A stretch of DNA of 64,000 bases from Streblospio benedicti (lineage: Eukaryota > Annelida > Polychaeta > Spionida > Spionidae): NCBI GenBank assembly GCA_019095985.1, contig CM032666.1, forward strand, positions 5,381,023-5,445,022, in the 5' to 3' direction. How positions within the stretch are numbered: position 1 is the first letter of the stretch; every line of letters starts with the position of its first letter. Under the pieces are notes generated by a model, which had not been told where the DNA came from, did not search any database, and saw nothing but the letters and a program-made list of their open reading frames with translations. This document shows, one piece after another, positions 55,585 through 64,000 of this stretch. The translations under genes were made by a program, and so were the position numbers.

Positions 55585-58500
55585 TTATTCGGACTCTGGC
55601 TCGCTGGCTTGCCGAGAAGCGGAACTGTGGTAATCTGGGCCAGAGCTTGGAGAGCCGGACATCTCTCGGCTGGTTGCTTCAGCTGTTTCGTTTTCAGAGG
55701 AGTCACCCTCTAGTTTTTGCTGTTCGCCCGGCTCTGTAGCTTCAGAGGTTTGTATCCCTGCTGCGTTGAAATGTTCTGCGCTAGATGATGCCACCTGATT
55801 TGTAGATTGTGACTGTGGCTGTTCAGCTGTAGCTCCAAACTCGGCTGGTTGATTGACCGTGGACTGGCTTTGTGCTTCTTGACTAGAGGCTGCGCGTGAT
55901 CCGCCTGGTCCACTAGCGGCACGTGCCAACATGACAGTGATGACGTGCAACAAATCTGTGGTTGAGGACACTAATGAGTCTCTGGATAAAGACTGGTGGC
56001 ATTCTATTTGCCGCACGTAATCAAACAAATGTTCCAATGCACGTCTGCTTTCTAGCAGGCGTGTCTGCACATCGGTTATCACGTTGGTAGCATGCCTTAG
56101 AGCGCCGTGGATATCTTGCTGGCGTCTTATCAGGTTGTCGAGCGTGTGAGTGCCTCTTCGGATGATCTCTTCGATTCTCAAGTATTCTGCCGAAATTGGA
56201 GCATGTGGAAACACTGCAAATTGCTGTCTGGCTGCTTCCAAAGCCTGAGTCTGTTGGTCTATGACCTGGGTAACTACGTTCTCAACACCTTGAATAGCGG
56301 CAGTTTGAGCGCATGCTGCCACTAGGCCTGGATTTTGCTGTGCTACATGTTGTGGAAGACCATGCTCGCTTGCCACTTGCATTAGACCAGTAGCTTGGAT
56401 AGGCTCTACTGATACGTGCGCAGGGTGCGGGTTAACTTGCATGCCAACAGGTTGACTAGCGTTTTGATGACCAATTGCTTGATGACCACTTGGATGCTGG
56501 CCCATTATTTGCTGGCCCGTCGTTAGATTACCCATTGCTTGCTGACCCATATCTTGCTGACTCATATGTTGGCCCACAATGTGGGGACCAGTGGTTTGCG
56601 GAGTCATTGGTTGCTGGCCGATGACCTGTTGACCACTTGCTAAATGACTAGTTGCTTGTTGAACACTGAATGCATGAACAAGTGTTTGATGCCCTGTCCC
56701 ATGCTGCGCTACATTCTGAGCTATATGCTGCTGTTCAACAGTTTGCGCAGATGGTGGTGGTAAATTAGTTTGATGCTGGCCTGCTTCTGTCTGGCTAGTC
56801 GTCATTACAAAGGAGGGACTAGTTAGTGGCTCGGTACTTTCTGTTGCAGGATTAACCCTGGGCTTAAGTTGTATGTCTGTTGGCATTTCATGATAATTAG
56901 GTGCCTGCGGTTCGGAAATGGTGCTTGCGATTTCATACGTAGGATTTGTTGCTTGCTGACTTTGGGCTACATTTGCTTGCTGGCTAATGGCAGATGTTGA
57001 AGCGCTAGAAGCTTCTCCAGTTGACTGCACGTTACTCGTCCCTGGAATCTGAGTACGCCCCTTGTGCATCAACTCAAACACATGCAATAACTGTTGATTG
57101 GATGAGTGTAGGGAGTCGATAATCATGCCTGCCTGAATTTCCTTCCAGCTCACTTGTAATACGGCATCATTCATTTGCAGTTGTTTCGCGATCTGGTCCC
57201 AGCTCAATTGATTCACCAGTGCAAATGTATTTAATAGGTCTGGTTGTATGTTATCTAAATGATGCCGTAGCTGCTCAAGATGTTGCCCTGAGATCAGCGT
57301 CTGTTGAAACAGACGTTCGTGGCCTCTCTGCCCCCTTGATTGTTGCTCATCTGTGGATGGTTGACTTACACCAGGTGCTACTTCTGTGACAGGTGCTTGG
57401 CCCATTAGTTGCTGACCGGAGATTTGGTAACGCGTTGCGGGCTGGGCTAGTGATTGCTCACCCATTGCATGCTGGCCTATGACTTCCTGACCCATGGTTT
57501 GCTGGCCCATAACCTGCTGCCCCAGTGCTTGCTGGCCCATAACATGCTGACCCAGCGGTTGTGGACCCATAACAGATTGGCCCATTGAGTGCTGCCCAAG
57601 TGCTTGCTGACCTATGGTTTGCTGGCTAAGTGCCTGTTGACCCAATGTTTGCTGGCCCATAACATTCTGTCCCAAATTTTGAAGACCCATGAAATGCTGT
57701 CCCATTGATTGCTGCACAAGTGCTTGCTGACCTATGGTTTGTTGGCTAAGTGCTTGTTGACCCAATGTTTGCTGACCCATAACCTGTTGCCCCATAACAT
57801 GCTGCCCCAGTGCTTGGTGGCCCATAACATGCTGTCCCAGCGGTTGCGGACCCATAACAGGCTGGCCCATTGATTGCTGCCCAAGTGCTTGCTGGCCCAT
57901 AACATTCTGTTCCAACGTTTGAAGACCCATGATATGCTGGCCCATTGATAGCTGTCCAAGTGCTTGCTGACCCAGTCCTTGTTGGCCCATGGTTTGCTGG
58001 CCTAGTGCTTGCTGGCCCACTGTTTGCTGGTCCAGTGCTGCTTGCTGACCCAATGTCTGCTGGCCGATTGTTTGCTGCCCCATGGTTTGATGGTCCATGA
58101 TTTGCCGGCCTAATGTTTGCTGGTCCAGTGCTTGCTGACCCACTGCATGCTGGCCAGTTACTATCCCACTAAATGGTTGTTGACCTGCTGATTGATGGTC
58201 AAATGTTTGTTGACCAGCCATGTGTGATGTAGTCTGTAGAGTTGATGGAGGTACCATAGGTGCTTGGAGACCACTTGATAGTGGAACACTATTTACCTGG
58301 TGACCTGCTGGTGCTGTTGTCAAATGCGGTGACACAAGCTGCAGATTTTGCTGTAGTCCAAGTGGCAGTGGGTATGTTGGATGTTGCGATTGAGGACTAG
58401 ACGCCTGTAGCAATAGCAGATTTGGACTACCATTAGCAATGCTTTGCGATATTGCTTGGACTTTATGTGATAGGTACGTTGCGTGTTTACTTAAATTGTC

Positions 58501-59031
58501 CAGCACACACCGAACGTCCATAATCTGATTGGCAGTTTGAATGACTTTCTCCAGTTGACTTTGCTTATTGATTGATTGCTGCCGTTCTCCCTCTTCTAAT
58601 ACAAATGGGTTGTTGTTGTTATTTTGAATAGCAGGTGGAACGACTGGAGGTGCTTGTGCTGCATATGCCATAGCTGGTTCATGGACGCTTCCTTGTTCTT
58701 GGCCACTTACCATTACCATTAGGGGACTTCCCGCCCCCGTCGGAGCATTCCCGCCAATCTCGTCAATAGCATGTGGTGCTTGGTTTCCAATGTTTAGCTC
58801 TTCTTGATCACCATCGTTTATCACCTGTTCGTTACCTTCAATCCCCGCCTCTTGTTGGTTCACGCCTTCCACAAGATGATCGTGTTCTTCATCCAACACA
58901 TCCCCGTGGTCTTGATCTACGTGCTCCAGGTCCATATCCTCAAAGTCCTCTAGCAATTCTTCTGGCAATCCGTGCTGATCTGATACTTCTGAATCGTGTT
59001 GCTGATTAGGGTTTTCATTTACTAAAGGCAT
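55585..59031 (-). CDS. Q-rich pentapeptide-repeat protein, 1148 aa, unknown family
   Basis: Coding in one exon from ATG (59029-59031, MPLVNENPNQQ) to TAA (55585-55587). In-frame TAG codons lie upstream, and an acceptor (GATTCACAG) at 59077 suggests a spliced 5' UTR. The stop overlaps an AATAAA; another lies near 55185. No signal peptide or membrane segment. Residues about 14-80 are strongly acidic; about 155-200 helical; about 265-545 hold some 50 pentapeptides of the type (L/M/I)GQQ(A/T); about 570-660 helical with W..IAKQLQM...LL.VFELMHKG, like a death fold; 760-862 a second, looser GQQ/GHQ array; 905-1035 long amphipathic helices; Ser/Glu-rich end. The repeats mix CAA and CAG, GGC/GGG/GGT, so the protein sequence, not one codon, is repeated. 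Likely an intracellular scaffold or assembly-forming protein; that is inference. Confidence 0.85.
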   Translation of the reverse strand: MPLVNENPNQQHDSEVSDQHGLPEELLEDFEDMDLEHVDQDHGDVLDEEHDHLVEGVNQQEAGIEGNEQVINDGDQEELNIGNQAPHAIDEIGGNAPTGAGSPLMVMVSGQEQGSVHEPAMAYAAQAPPVVPPAIQNNNNNPFVLEEGERQQSINKQSQLEKVIQTANQIMDVRCVLDNLSKHATYLSHKVQAISQSIANGSPNLLLLQASSPQSQHPTYPLPLGLQQNLQLVSPHLTTAPAGHQVNSVPLSSGLQAPMVPPSTLQTTSHMAGQQTFDHQSAGQQPFSGIVTGQHAVGQQALDQQTLGRQIMDHQTMGQQTIGQQTLGQQAALDQQTVGQQALGQQTMGQQGLGQQALGQLSMGQHIMGLQTLEQNVMGQQALGQQSMGQPVMGPQPLGQHVMGHQALGQHVMGQQVMGQQTLGQQALSQQTIGQQALVQQSMGQHFMGLQNLGQNVMGQQTLGQQALSQQTIGQQALGQHSMGQSVMGPQPLGQHVMGQQALGQQVMGQQTMGQEVIGQHAMGEQSLAQPATRYQISGQQLMGQAPVTEVAPGVSQPSTDEQQSRGQRGHERLFQQTLISGQHLEQLRHHLDNIQPDLLNTFALVNQLSWDQIAKQLQMNDAVLQVSWKEIQAGMIIDSLHSSNQQLLHVFELMHKGRTQIPGTSNVQSTGEASSASTSAISQQANVAQSQQATNPTYEIASTISEPQAPNYHEMPTDIQLKPRVNPATESTEPLTSPSFVMTTSQTEAGQHQTNLPPPSAQTVEQQHIAQNVAQHGTGHQTLVHAFSVQQATSHLASGQQVIGQQPMTPQTTGPHIVGQHMSQQDMGQQAMGNLTTGQQIMGQHPSGHQAIGHQNASQPVGMQVNPHPAHVSVEPIQATGLMQVASEHGLPQHVAQQNPGLVAACAQTAAIQGVENVVTQVIDQQTQALEAARQQFAVFPHAPISAEYLRIEEIIRRGTHTLDNLIRRQQDIHGALRHATNVITDVQTRLLESRRALEHLFDYVRQIECHQSLSRDSLVSSTTDLLHVITVMLARAASGPGGSRAASSQEAQSQSTVNQPAEFGATAEQPQSQSTNQVASSSAEHFNAAGIQTSEATEPGEQQKLEGDSSENETAEATSREMSGSPSSGPDYHSSASRQASEPESE
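56540..58240 (-). repeat. 15-bp coding minisatellite (two arrays)
   Basis: Within the Q-rich gene, 15-bp units (CAGCAAGCACTGGGC-type on the coding strand) run from about 57400 to 58240 and again, more loosely, at about 56450-56690. Higher-order blocks recur: the residues around GLQ.L.QNVMGQQ and VMGPQPLGQHVMG appear twice, about 85-100 residues apart. This shows block duplication in addition to single-unit slippage. Confidence 0.85.
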
Positions 59032-59600
59032 TTTCGTGTATCTAGACACTCTGCATATCGTACATTTCTACTAAACCTGTGAATCAAGGAAATTGTTTAT
59101 GATTGTTTGTAAAAAATAGGATTCCTGCTTACTTTTTCTGAGAACACGATGTCCATGTCTATTAACCTTTAATACATATAATTGGTCAAAAACGTACAAT
59201 GTGTTTCAACAGATGAATTATGAAATTGTTTTGCAATGTGCATCATGTTAACTATATGTTATTACTAGACAAGCTAAGTGCTGTGAACATTAACAGACTA
59301 TTAGCTACAACACTGTACATTTTTAGGAATAGTGTGATTGGACATGGAGCTTAAATGTACACAATGTAGTAAAGACAAACAGCAAAATTCACAGACGGTA
59401 TACATTCACACGATTGCATAGTAGCAGTAACCAGAGTTTACATAAACAGCAACGGAACCATACATTTTGTCAATAAATAAATGTAGATCTAATACAAATG
59501 TAATACCCGAACTACGTACGTCAACGTACACCTTGTTAACGTTGAGCAGTGACACGTCGACACGTCCAATAATTACGTAAATATTGTAGACCTACACAGT

Positions 59601-61173
59601 TCAGTGATGGATCCAGGATTCGAAGGGGGGCGGTGCTTGAAAATTTTGTTTCGTGTGACAGGGACCCGCAGACGGAGATTTTGATGACTCAAAGGGGTAG
59701 TTATATTAAGATAACAACGTAAGAACAACAATTTCAAAATAAAATACAAATTAAACATAATATATTTTCATCAGAGATTTAGAGAATGCGGGTGGCACTT
59801 GAGAGTATATGTCAGCAGGGGCGGATTCAGCATTTTGTTTTAGGGGGGGGGGGCGACTGTGGCGAGGGGTCTGGGGTCGCTTAAGGCCCCCAGGAGGTCC
59901 AGGGCAGAGCCCTGGTGGGGGGACCAGGGGGGCGAAGCCCCCCCCCCCCGGAAGCTGGAGTGCATATGGTGTTTTAGAGGTCTCTAGAGGGGTGTTCACT
60001 AACAATGATAAGAAACAATTCATTTACTTTAATAATCTACTTCTCCATATCTAACAATGAACGCTGGGTGTTGATTATCAGTAGTCCGAGAGTCATCCAC
60101 TTTTTGGGGGTTGTGATGTTACAATACAATGATGTTACCTTCGTTTGAATGTTTTTTTTTCTCCTTTTTAAAATTGAATTTATGTATTTTTATTTTCATT
60201 TTTTAGGGGGAGCGTACGCCCCCACGCCCCCCATAAATCCGCCCCTGGTCGGGGAGTAAGCTTGAGAGATAGCGGCTGCTTGTGAGAGTATTGAGGGGGG
60301 CCCTTGAGTGTATATGGCTTGGGGGGGCTTGGATTGAAAGAATGGGGGCCTGTGAGCATATGCCTGAGGGAAAAAAGGTATCTTGAGAGAAAGCTGGGGT
60401 TTGAGAGAAAGGGGGGGATGGGGGTGGGCGCTTCACTTGAGAGAATTCAAGAGCTTGAGAGAATGAGGGGCTTGTGAGTATATGGCGGGGAGTGGGTTTG
60501 AGAGATGGCGGTGGCTTGTGAGGCTATGGGGAGGACGGGGTGGAGCTTGGCTTCAGAGAATGCCAGAGAAAGAGGGGGAGGGGGGGGGCTTTTTGAGTAT
60601 ATGGCTGGGGGTGGTGCTTGGTTTGAGAGAATAAGGGGGGGGCTTGTGAGAATACGCTTGAGGGAGAAGGGGTAACTTGAGAGAATGTGAGGGCTTGAGA
60701 GAATGGGGGGGGGCGTATGGGTATATGGCAGGGAGTGGGCTTGAGAGATGGCAGCGGCTTGTGAGAGTATTGGGGATGGGGGGCTTGAGACCAGGTGACA
60801 GCTTGAGGGAATGAGGGGGGCTTGTGAGTATATGGCGGGAGTTGGAAGGGTGGCTTGGCTTGAGAGAAGGTAGGGCTTGAGAGGGGGGGGGGGAGAGCTT
60901 ATGGTAGTGGGGCGGGGAGAATGCGGGGGCTTGTGTGATTATAGCATATAGGGTTGAGGGGTGGGGGCTTGGCTTGAGAGAAGGTAGGGGCTTGAGAGTA
61001 TATGGGTGGGGGGATTATGAGTATAGGCAAGGCGGGGTGCTTGACCTCAGAGACACTTACAAAAGATTGGAAAGATGATAGGTTCACGTGCATTAAGGAA
61101 AAGAGCTTGAGACCGCGGTGGGGGGGGGTGCTTAAGCCCCCAAAGCCCCCCCCCCACCCCTGGATGCATCGCT
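59601..61173. mobile_element. GC-rich element with CAGYGATGSATCCAGG ends, full of minisatellite
   Basis: CAGTGATGGATCCAGG at about 59601 is mirrored by CCTGGATGCATCGCTG at 61158-61173. The interior (about 59790-61080) is an irregular G-rich minisatellite built from GGCTTGAGAGAATG, CTTGTGAGTATATGGC and GAGATGGCGGCGGC-like blocks. A separate MITE interrupts it at 59816-60247. No gene. Confidence 0.55.
59816..60247. mobile_element. hAT-like MITE (CAGGGGCGGATT ends)
   Basis: CAGGGGCGGATTCAG on the left and, inverted, CAGGGGCGGATTTATGGGGGG on the right. This terminus is shared by many hAT-type MITEs. Inside is a GC-rich stretch near 59880-59950 with GGTCCAGGGCAGAGCCCTGG, itself a hairpin. It sits inside the minisatellite element. 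Confidence 0.65.
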
Positions 61174-61409
61174 GCAGTTTTTATCACCCCTTGGTCTGAA
61201 TAAGTAGTATAATAAGTTGGTTATTACCAAAGTTATTAAATACGTTGGTTATTACCGCTGCACAGTGTGTAATTACATGATATGGCTGAGTTAGTGACTT
61301 AGTGTTTAATGGGTACACAAATAGTGGCATTTCACTCTGAGAATTTCAATGAAAAGTCAAAAAATATTCGTGTACATTAGATCCAGACATCTTATATTTA
61401 CGTTACGTT

Positions 61410-61736
61410 ACGAACGATCGTAAATAATGATGCCGGGGGGGCGGGGGGAGTCGTCCAAAAAGGTGGGTGGGTGGGTTTTCCAACTTTTCTGATTCCTTTT
61501 TTTTTTTGGGGGGGTGTCACTGAACTTTTTTGATCACGCTATTGTATATTTTTTTCAAATATTTTCTTTTAGCAATGCAATGACTATGACTATATAGAGG
61601 ACTTTTTCTTTAGCAGGGGGGGGGGGTCACTCAACTTTTTAAAATGTTGATTGGGGGGGTCTGTTAACTTTTTCCTTTTTCTTCAAGCCCCAATAAATGG
61701 ACGACCCCCCCTATCGTTTTTATTTATGATCGTTCC
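61410..61736. mobile_element. Short TIR element (GAACGATCGTAAATAA ends)
   Basis: GAACGATCGTAAATAATGAT at about 61412 is mirrored by TTATTTATGATCGTTC at about 61719-61734, with GGGGGGAGTCGTCCA/TGGACGACCCCCCC just inside. The interior repeats GGGGGGGTCACT.AACTTTTT. About 325 bp, no ORF. Confidence 0.6.
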
Positions 61737-61739
61737 CTT

Positions 61740-62290
61740 TATAGTTCATAACCATATCAAATATTCTATATAATACATAAACAGAGTAGCGTCAACCTTG
61801 GATCGTGAGGGAGTGCTCATTATTTAAGTCAGGGGTGATTCTGAGGAAATCCAGAGGGGTTTTCTGTTTTGGTACAGATATTTTAGGGCGGGCGGGGGGG
61901 GGGGGTTCCATCAATTTTGTACCAAGTACAAGAGTGAGGGGGGGCGGTGTCTATTTTGTGCCAGGGTACTATTATAGTATTAACGATTTATTTCATATTT
62001 TTATTTTCCTGTCATTTCATGGGTAAAACATATACTAATTTGGTGCGTATGATAGTGGCAAATTTGTAGATGTATAAAAACTAATCTATGCTCATAATAA
62101 CAATGAAAATTTAAATCATCTTTTTTCATCTTTTAATTTATGATCCACGCACTTATGCTGATTTTTTACAAGTTATATCCATCTAGGACATTATTTCCTC
62201 GTAAGCCATATTAATATTGTTCAGATAACATAATTTTGTTACAACTAGAAAATTGTTTTCTCCATGTCGAACTGTTGTAACTATATTTTG
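61740..62290. other. No recognisable gene
   Basis: AT-rich sequence with one G-rich tract (about 61885-61950, GGCGGGCGGGGGGG..) resembling the neighbouring MITEs. No ORF of interest. Confidence 0.5.
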
Positions 62291-62303
62291 CAATTTGTAT
62301 GGT

Positions 62304-62800
62304 TTAATAAATCACAAAATCCTTATAAAATGCCGAATGTCTATATCTAAGGCCATGTCTTGTGACATTTACAACATCAGTATCATATTGTGGTATGACA
62401 GCTATGTCTTTATCAAGCTCTATTAACACTTCATCATTATCATCATCCGATTCATCATTGAATTCTGGTACAGCGTCTACAGTACATTTCATATCATAAA
62501 TTGTTTTGCCAATGTGAGGTCACATGACAATTTCTCAGCTTTGGGGACGTTAATCTTGTCATCCATATTGCGATGGATCAGCTATTTATCCAGTTCAGCT
62601 GAATAAAGTTTCTTTAATTCCTTATTATGATACAAATCTAACCAATTATATTTATCATATGTCTCGTTAGTTCGTGCAGCTTTAGTTAAATATCGGTTTG
62701 TTTTCCGTTTACTTTGCTGATTATTTAAAGTTTCCAAATGTTGTATGTAATCTCGATCTAACTTTTCAGCAACAATATACGTGTTACAAAAATCCATCTA
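62304..62800 (-). pseudogene. Remnant of a transposon-associated protein with SAP-like tail
   Basis: Two minus-strand frames. 62582-62797 encodes NNQQSKRKTNRYLTKAARTN and YNWLDLYHNKELKKLYSAEL followed by DK, a stop, and LIHRNMDDKINVPKAEKL in the same frame. The pattern (F/Y)(D/N)W.DL...(K/E)L.KL....LD.YL.HH, then a K-rich segment, is common at the C-terminus of uncharacterised invertebrate transposon-linked proteins. 62304-62492 encodes an acidic stretch (DESDDDNDEVLIELDKD). The stop and short length mark a fossil. The assignment is by motif memory only. Confidence 0.4.
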
Positions 62801-63229
62801 CCTCTTCAATTCTTTCACTTGGTATTCTCATTCCCTAACTTTGTTTGATTGAATCAGTTATCCGGTCTGTTATCGTAAAATCGTGCAAAATGTGGTACAA
62901 GCGCCAAATTTGGCATGCATGTGCCTTAGGGCATATAAAAAAGATTTGGATATGGAACCACCCTCAGCGACCCCTATTATCACTCGGTTCCACCCGCGTT
63001 GTGTTTTGACATAAAAAATCATACACAACTGACATTTAACTGGTAATTTAATGGATTTTATGTTCAAAATCATCACATCAAGAATTATGGTAGATTATAT
63101 AATTATTTTGATATTTAGCCATGTAAATATTTAGACTTTTTGAAGAATTCCCCTATTATCACTCAATATTTAGCTTAATATCGTTTATTTCAAAACTACA
63201 CGATTACATGATGAACATGCTAAAAATAC

Positions 63230-63790
63230 CAACACCTGATTTGATTAAAAGGGTGCCTAATAAGGAATTTTAGCCCCGATTACATTTTAATATTTCCCAG
63301 CGTTTTGAGATATCCAAGATGGCCGCTGGTGTGGGAGTCGAAATCTAATATTGGCTATATCTTTCTTGATATTTGGGATAGAGTCATGATTTTGGTGTCT
63401 AGAAATAGGCTGTAGAGGTCAAGTAATCCAATTATATTCATTGGAATAAGACTGTTTATCGCCATATATGCACAATCCAAGATGGCCACCACAGGAGTGT
63501 TCGAAATCTGAGATTATCTGTAACGTTTTAACTATCAATAATAGAAACATGATTTCCAAATATCCTAATGGAAACAAAATTGAATAACTAGACATAGACA
63601 AAATCAAAATTACTCATGAAAATGTAACTTTCTAATTTGATGTAAGCAAATTCAAGATGGCCACCACTACCAGGGTAGGATGATCGAGTTTCAGTAACTT
63701 TTAACTATTTGAGAGAGCAATGATTTTGGTATCAAACGTGCAGGTTTATTGAGGTATAAAATTCAGTCACAAGATATTCTAAGCATTACT
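63230..63790 (+). repeat. Second copy of the inverted-arm repeat of the 48-kb element
   Basis: Matches the left arm of 47933-50697 (compare 63250-63330 with 48000-48065, and 63410-63520 with 48108-48215), including the CCAAGATGGCCGCTG and CCAAGATGGCCACCA blocks. Only one arm is present before the window ends. Confidence 0.8.
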
Positions 63791-64000
63791 CTTATAAAAT
63801 GAGGTGTCTATATCTGATTTTGATACTAGCTATATCAATTTCATCGATCTATATTCTCTTTACACAAAACAGTGTAAGACTTTATCCTCTTTAAAATCTA
63901 AATTGAAGCATAATTTGTTTTAGGAGGGGTACTAGCTAGCACACAAGCACCCTTTATGGTACATGTCCAATACAAATTAATTTTATATTGTATTGGATAT

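Noticed and set aside
55585-59031. Q-rich gene as a transposon or secreted silk/adhesive protein
   Set aside because: No nuclease, RT or zinc-knuckle motif, no terminal repeats, and no signal peptide at the N-terminus, which is acidic and hydrophilic.

Overview
The window is eukaryotic, animal-type DNA, most likely from a marine invertebrate; I cannot name the species or phylum from sequence alone. The signs are an AT-rich background, GT-AG introns, a Penelope-like element with a GIY-YIG domain, RTE-type LINEs ending in (GAT/ATG)n tails, an L1/Tx1-type LINE fragment, hAT-type DNA transposons and many short inverted-repeat elements. A run of exactly 100 N at 12299-12398 shows a scaffolded assembly.

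Layout. 1-3.4 kb: a diverged tandem duplication, the second copy full of inflated homopolymers. 3.4-8 kb: nothing recognisable except short repeats. 8.1-9.2 kb: 3' end of an L1/Tx1-type LINE. 9.3-13.6 kb: a large inverted duplication on both sides of the N gap. 12.6-32.9 kb, minus strand: a multi-exon gene for a HECT-domain (G2E3-like) ubiquitin ligase, rebuilt from splice sites and matching exon phases. Its introns hold a PHD-finger LINE (24.4-25.8 kb), a Penelope-like element (26.7-28.3 kb) and several MITEs. The C-terminal exons appear on the plus strand of the left contig (10.1-12.1 kb), so that contig is probably joined in the wrong orientation or is an alternative haplotype.

34.4-37.4 kb, minus strand: a five-exon hAT-transposase-derived gene that splices to one open 803-residue frame. 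38.5-51 kb is a dense layer of nested transposons: a TTA-flanked MITE inside a larger TIR element, a tandem MITE array, a 3.5-kb TIR element carrying an RTE-like LINE with a 12-bp target duplication, and a 2.8-kb element with about 0.7-kb inverted arms.

55.6-59.0 kb, minus strand: the most unusual gene, a 1148-residue Q-rich protein with an acidic N-terminus, about 50 pentapeptide repeats of the xGQQx type, a helical segment that looks death-fold-like, a second Q-rich repeat and a long helical C-terminal region. I do not recognise its family. 59.6-64 kb is GC-rich minisatellite, MITEs, a remnant of a SAP-like transposon protein tail and another copy of the 48-kb inverted-arm repeat.

The host genes look independent. 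The clearest working relationship is within the HECT gene, whose exon series explains both the 15-33 kb exons and the mirrored exons at 10-12 kb.
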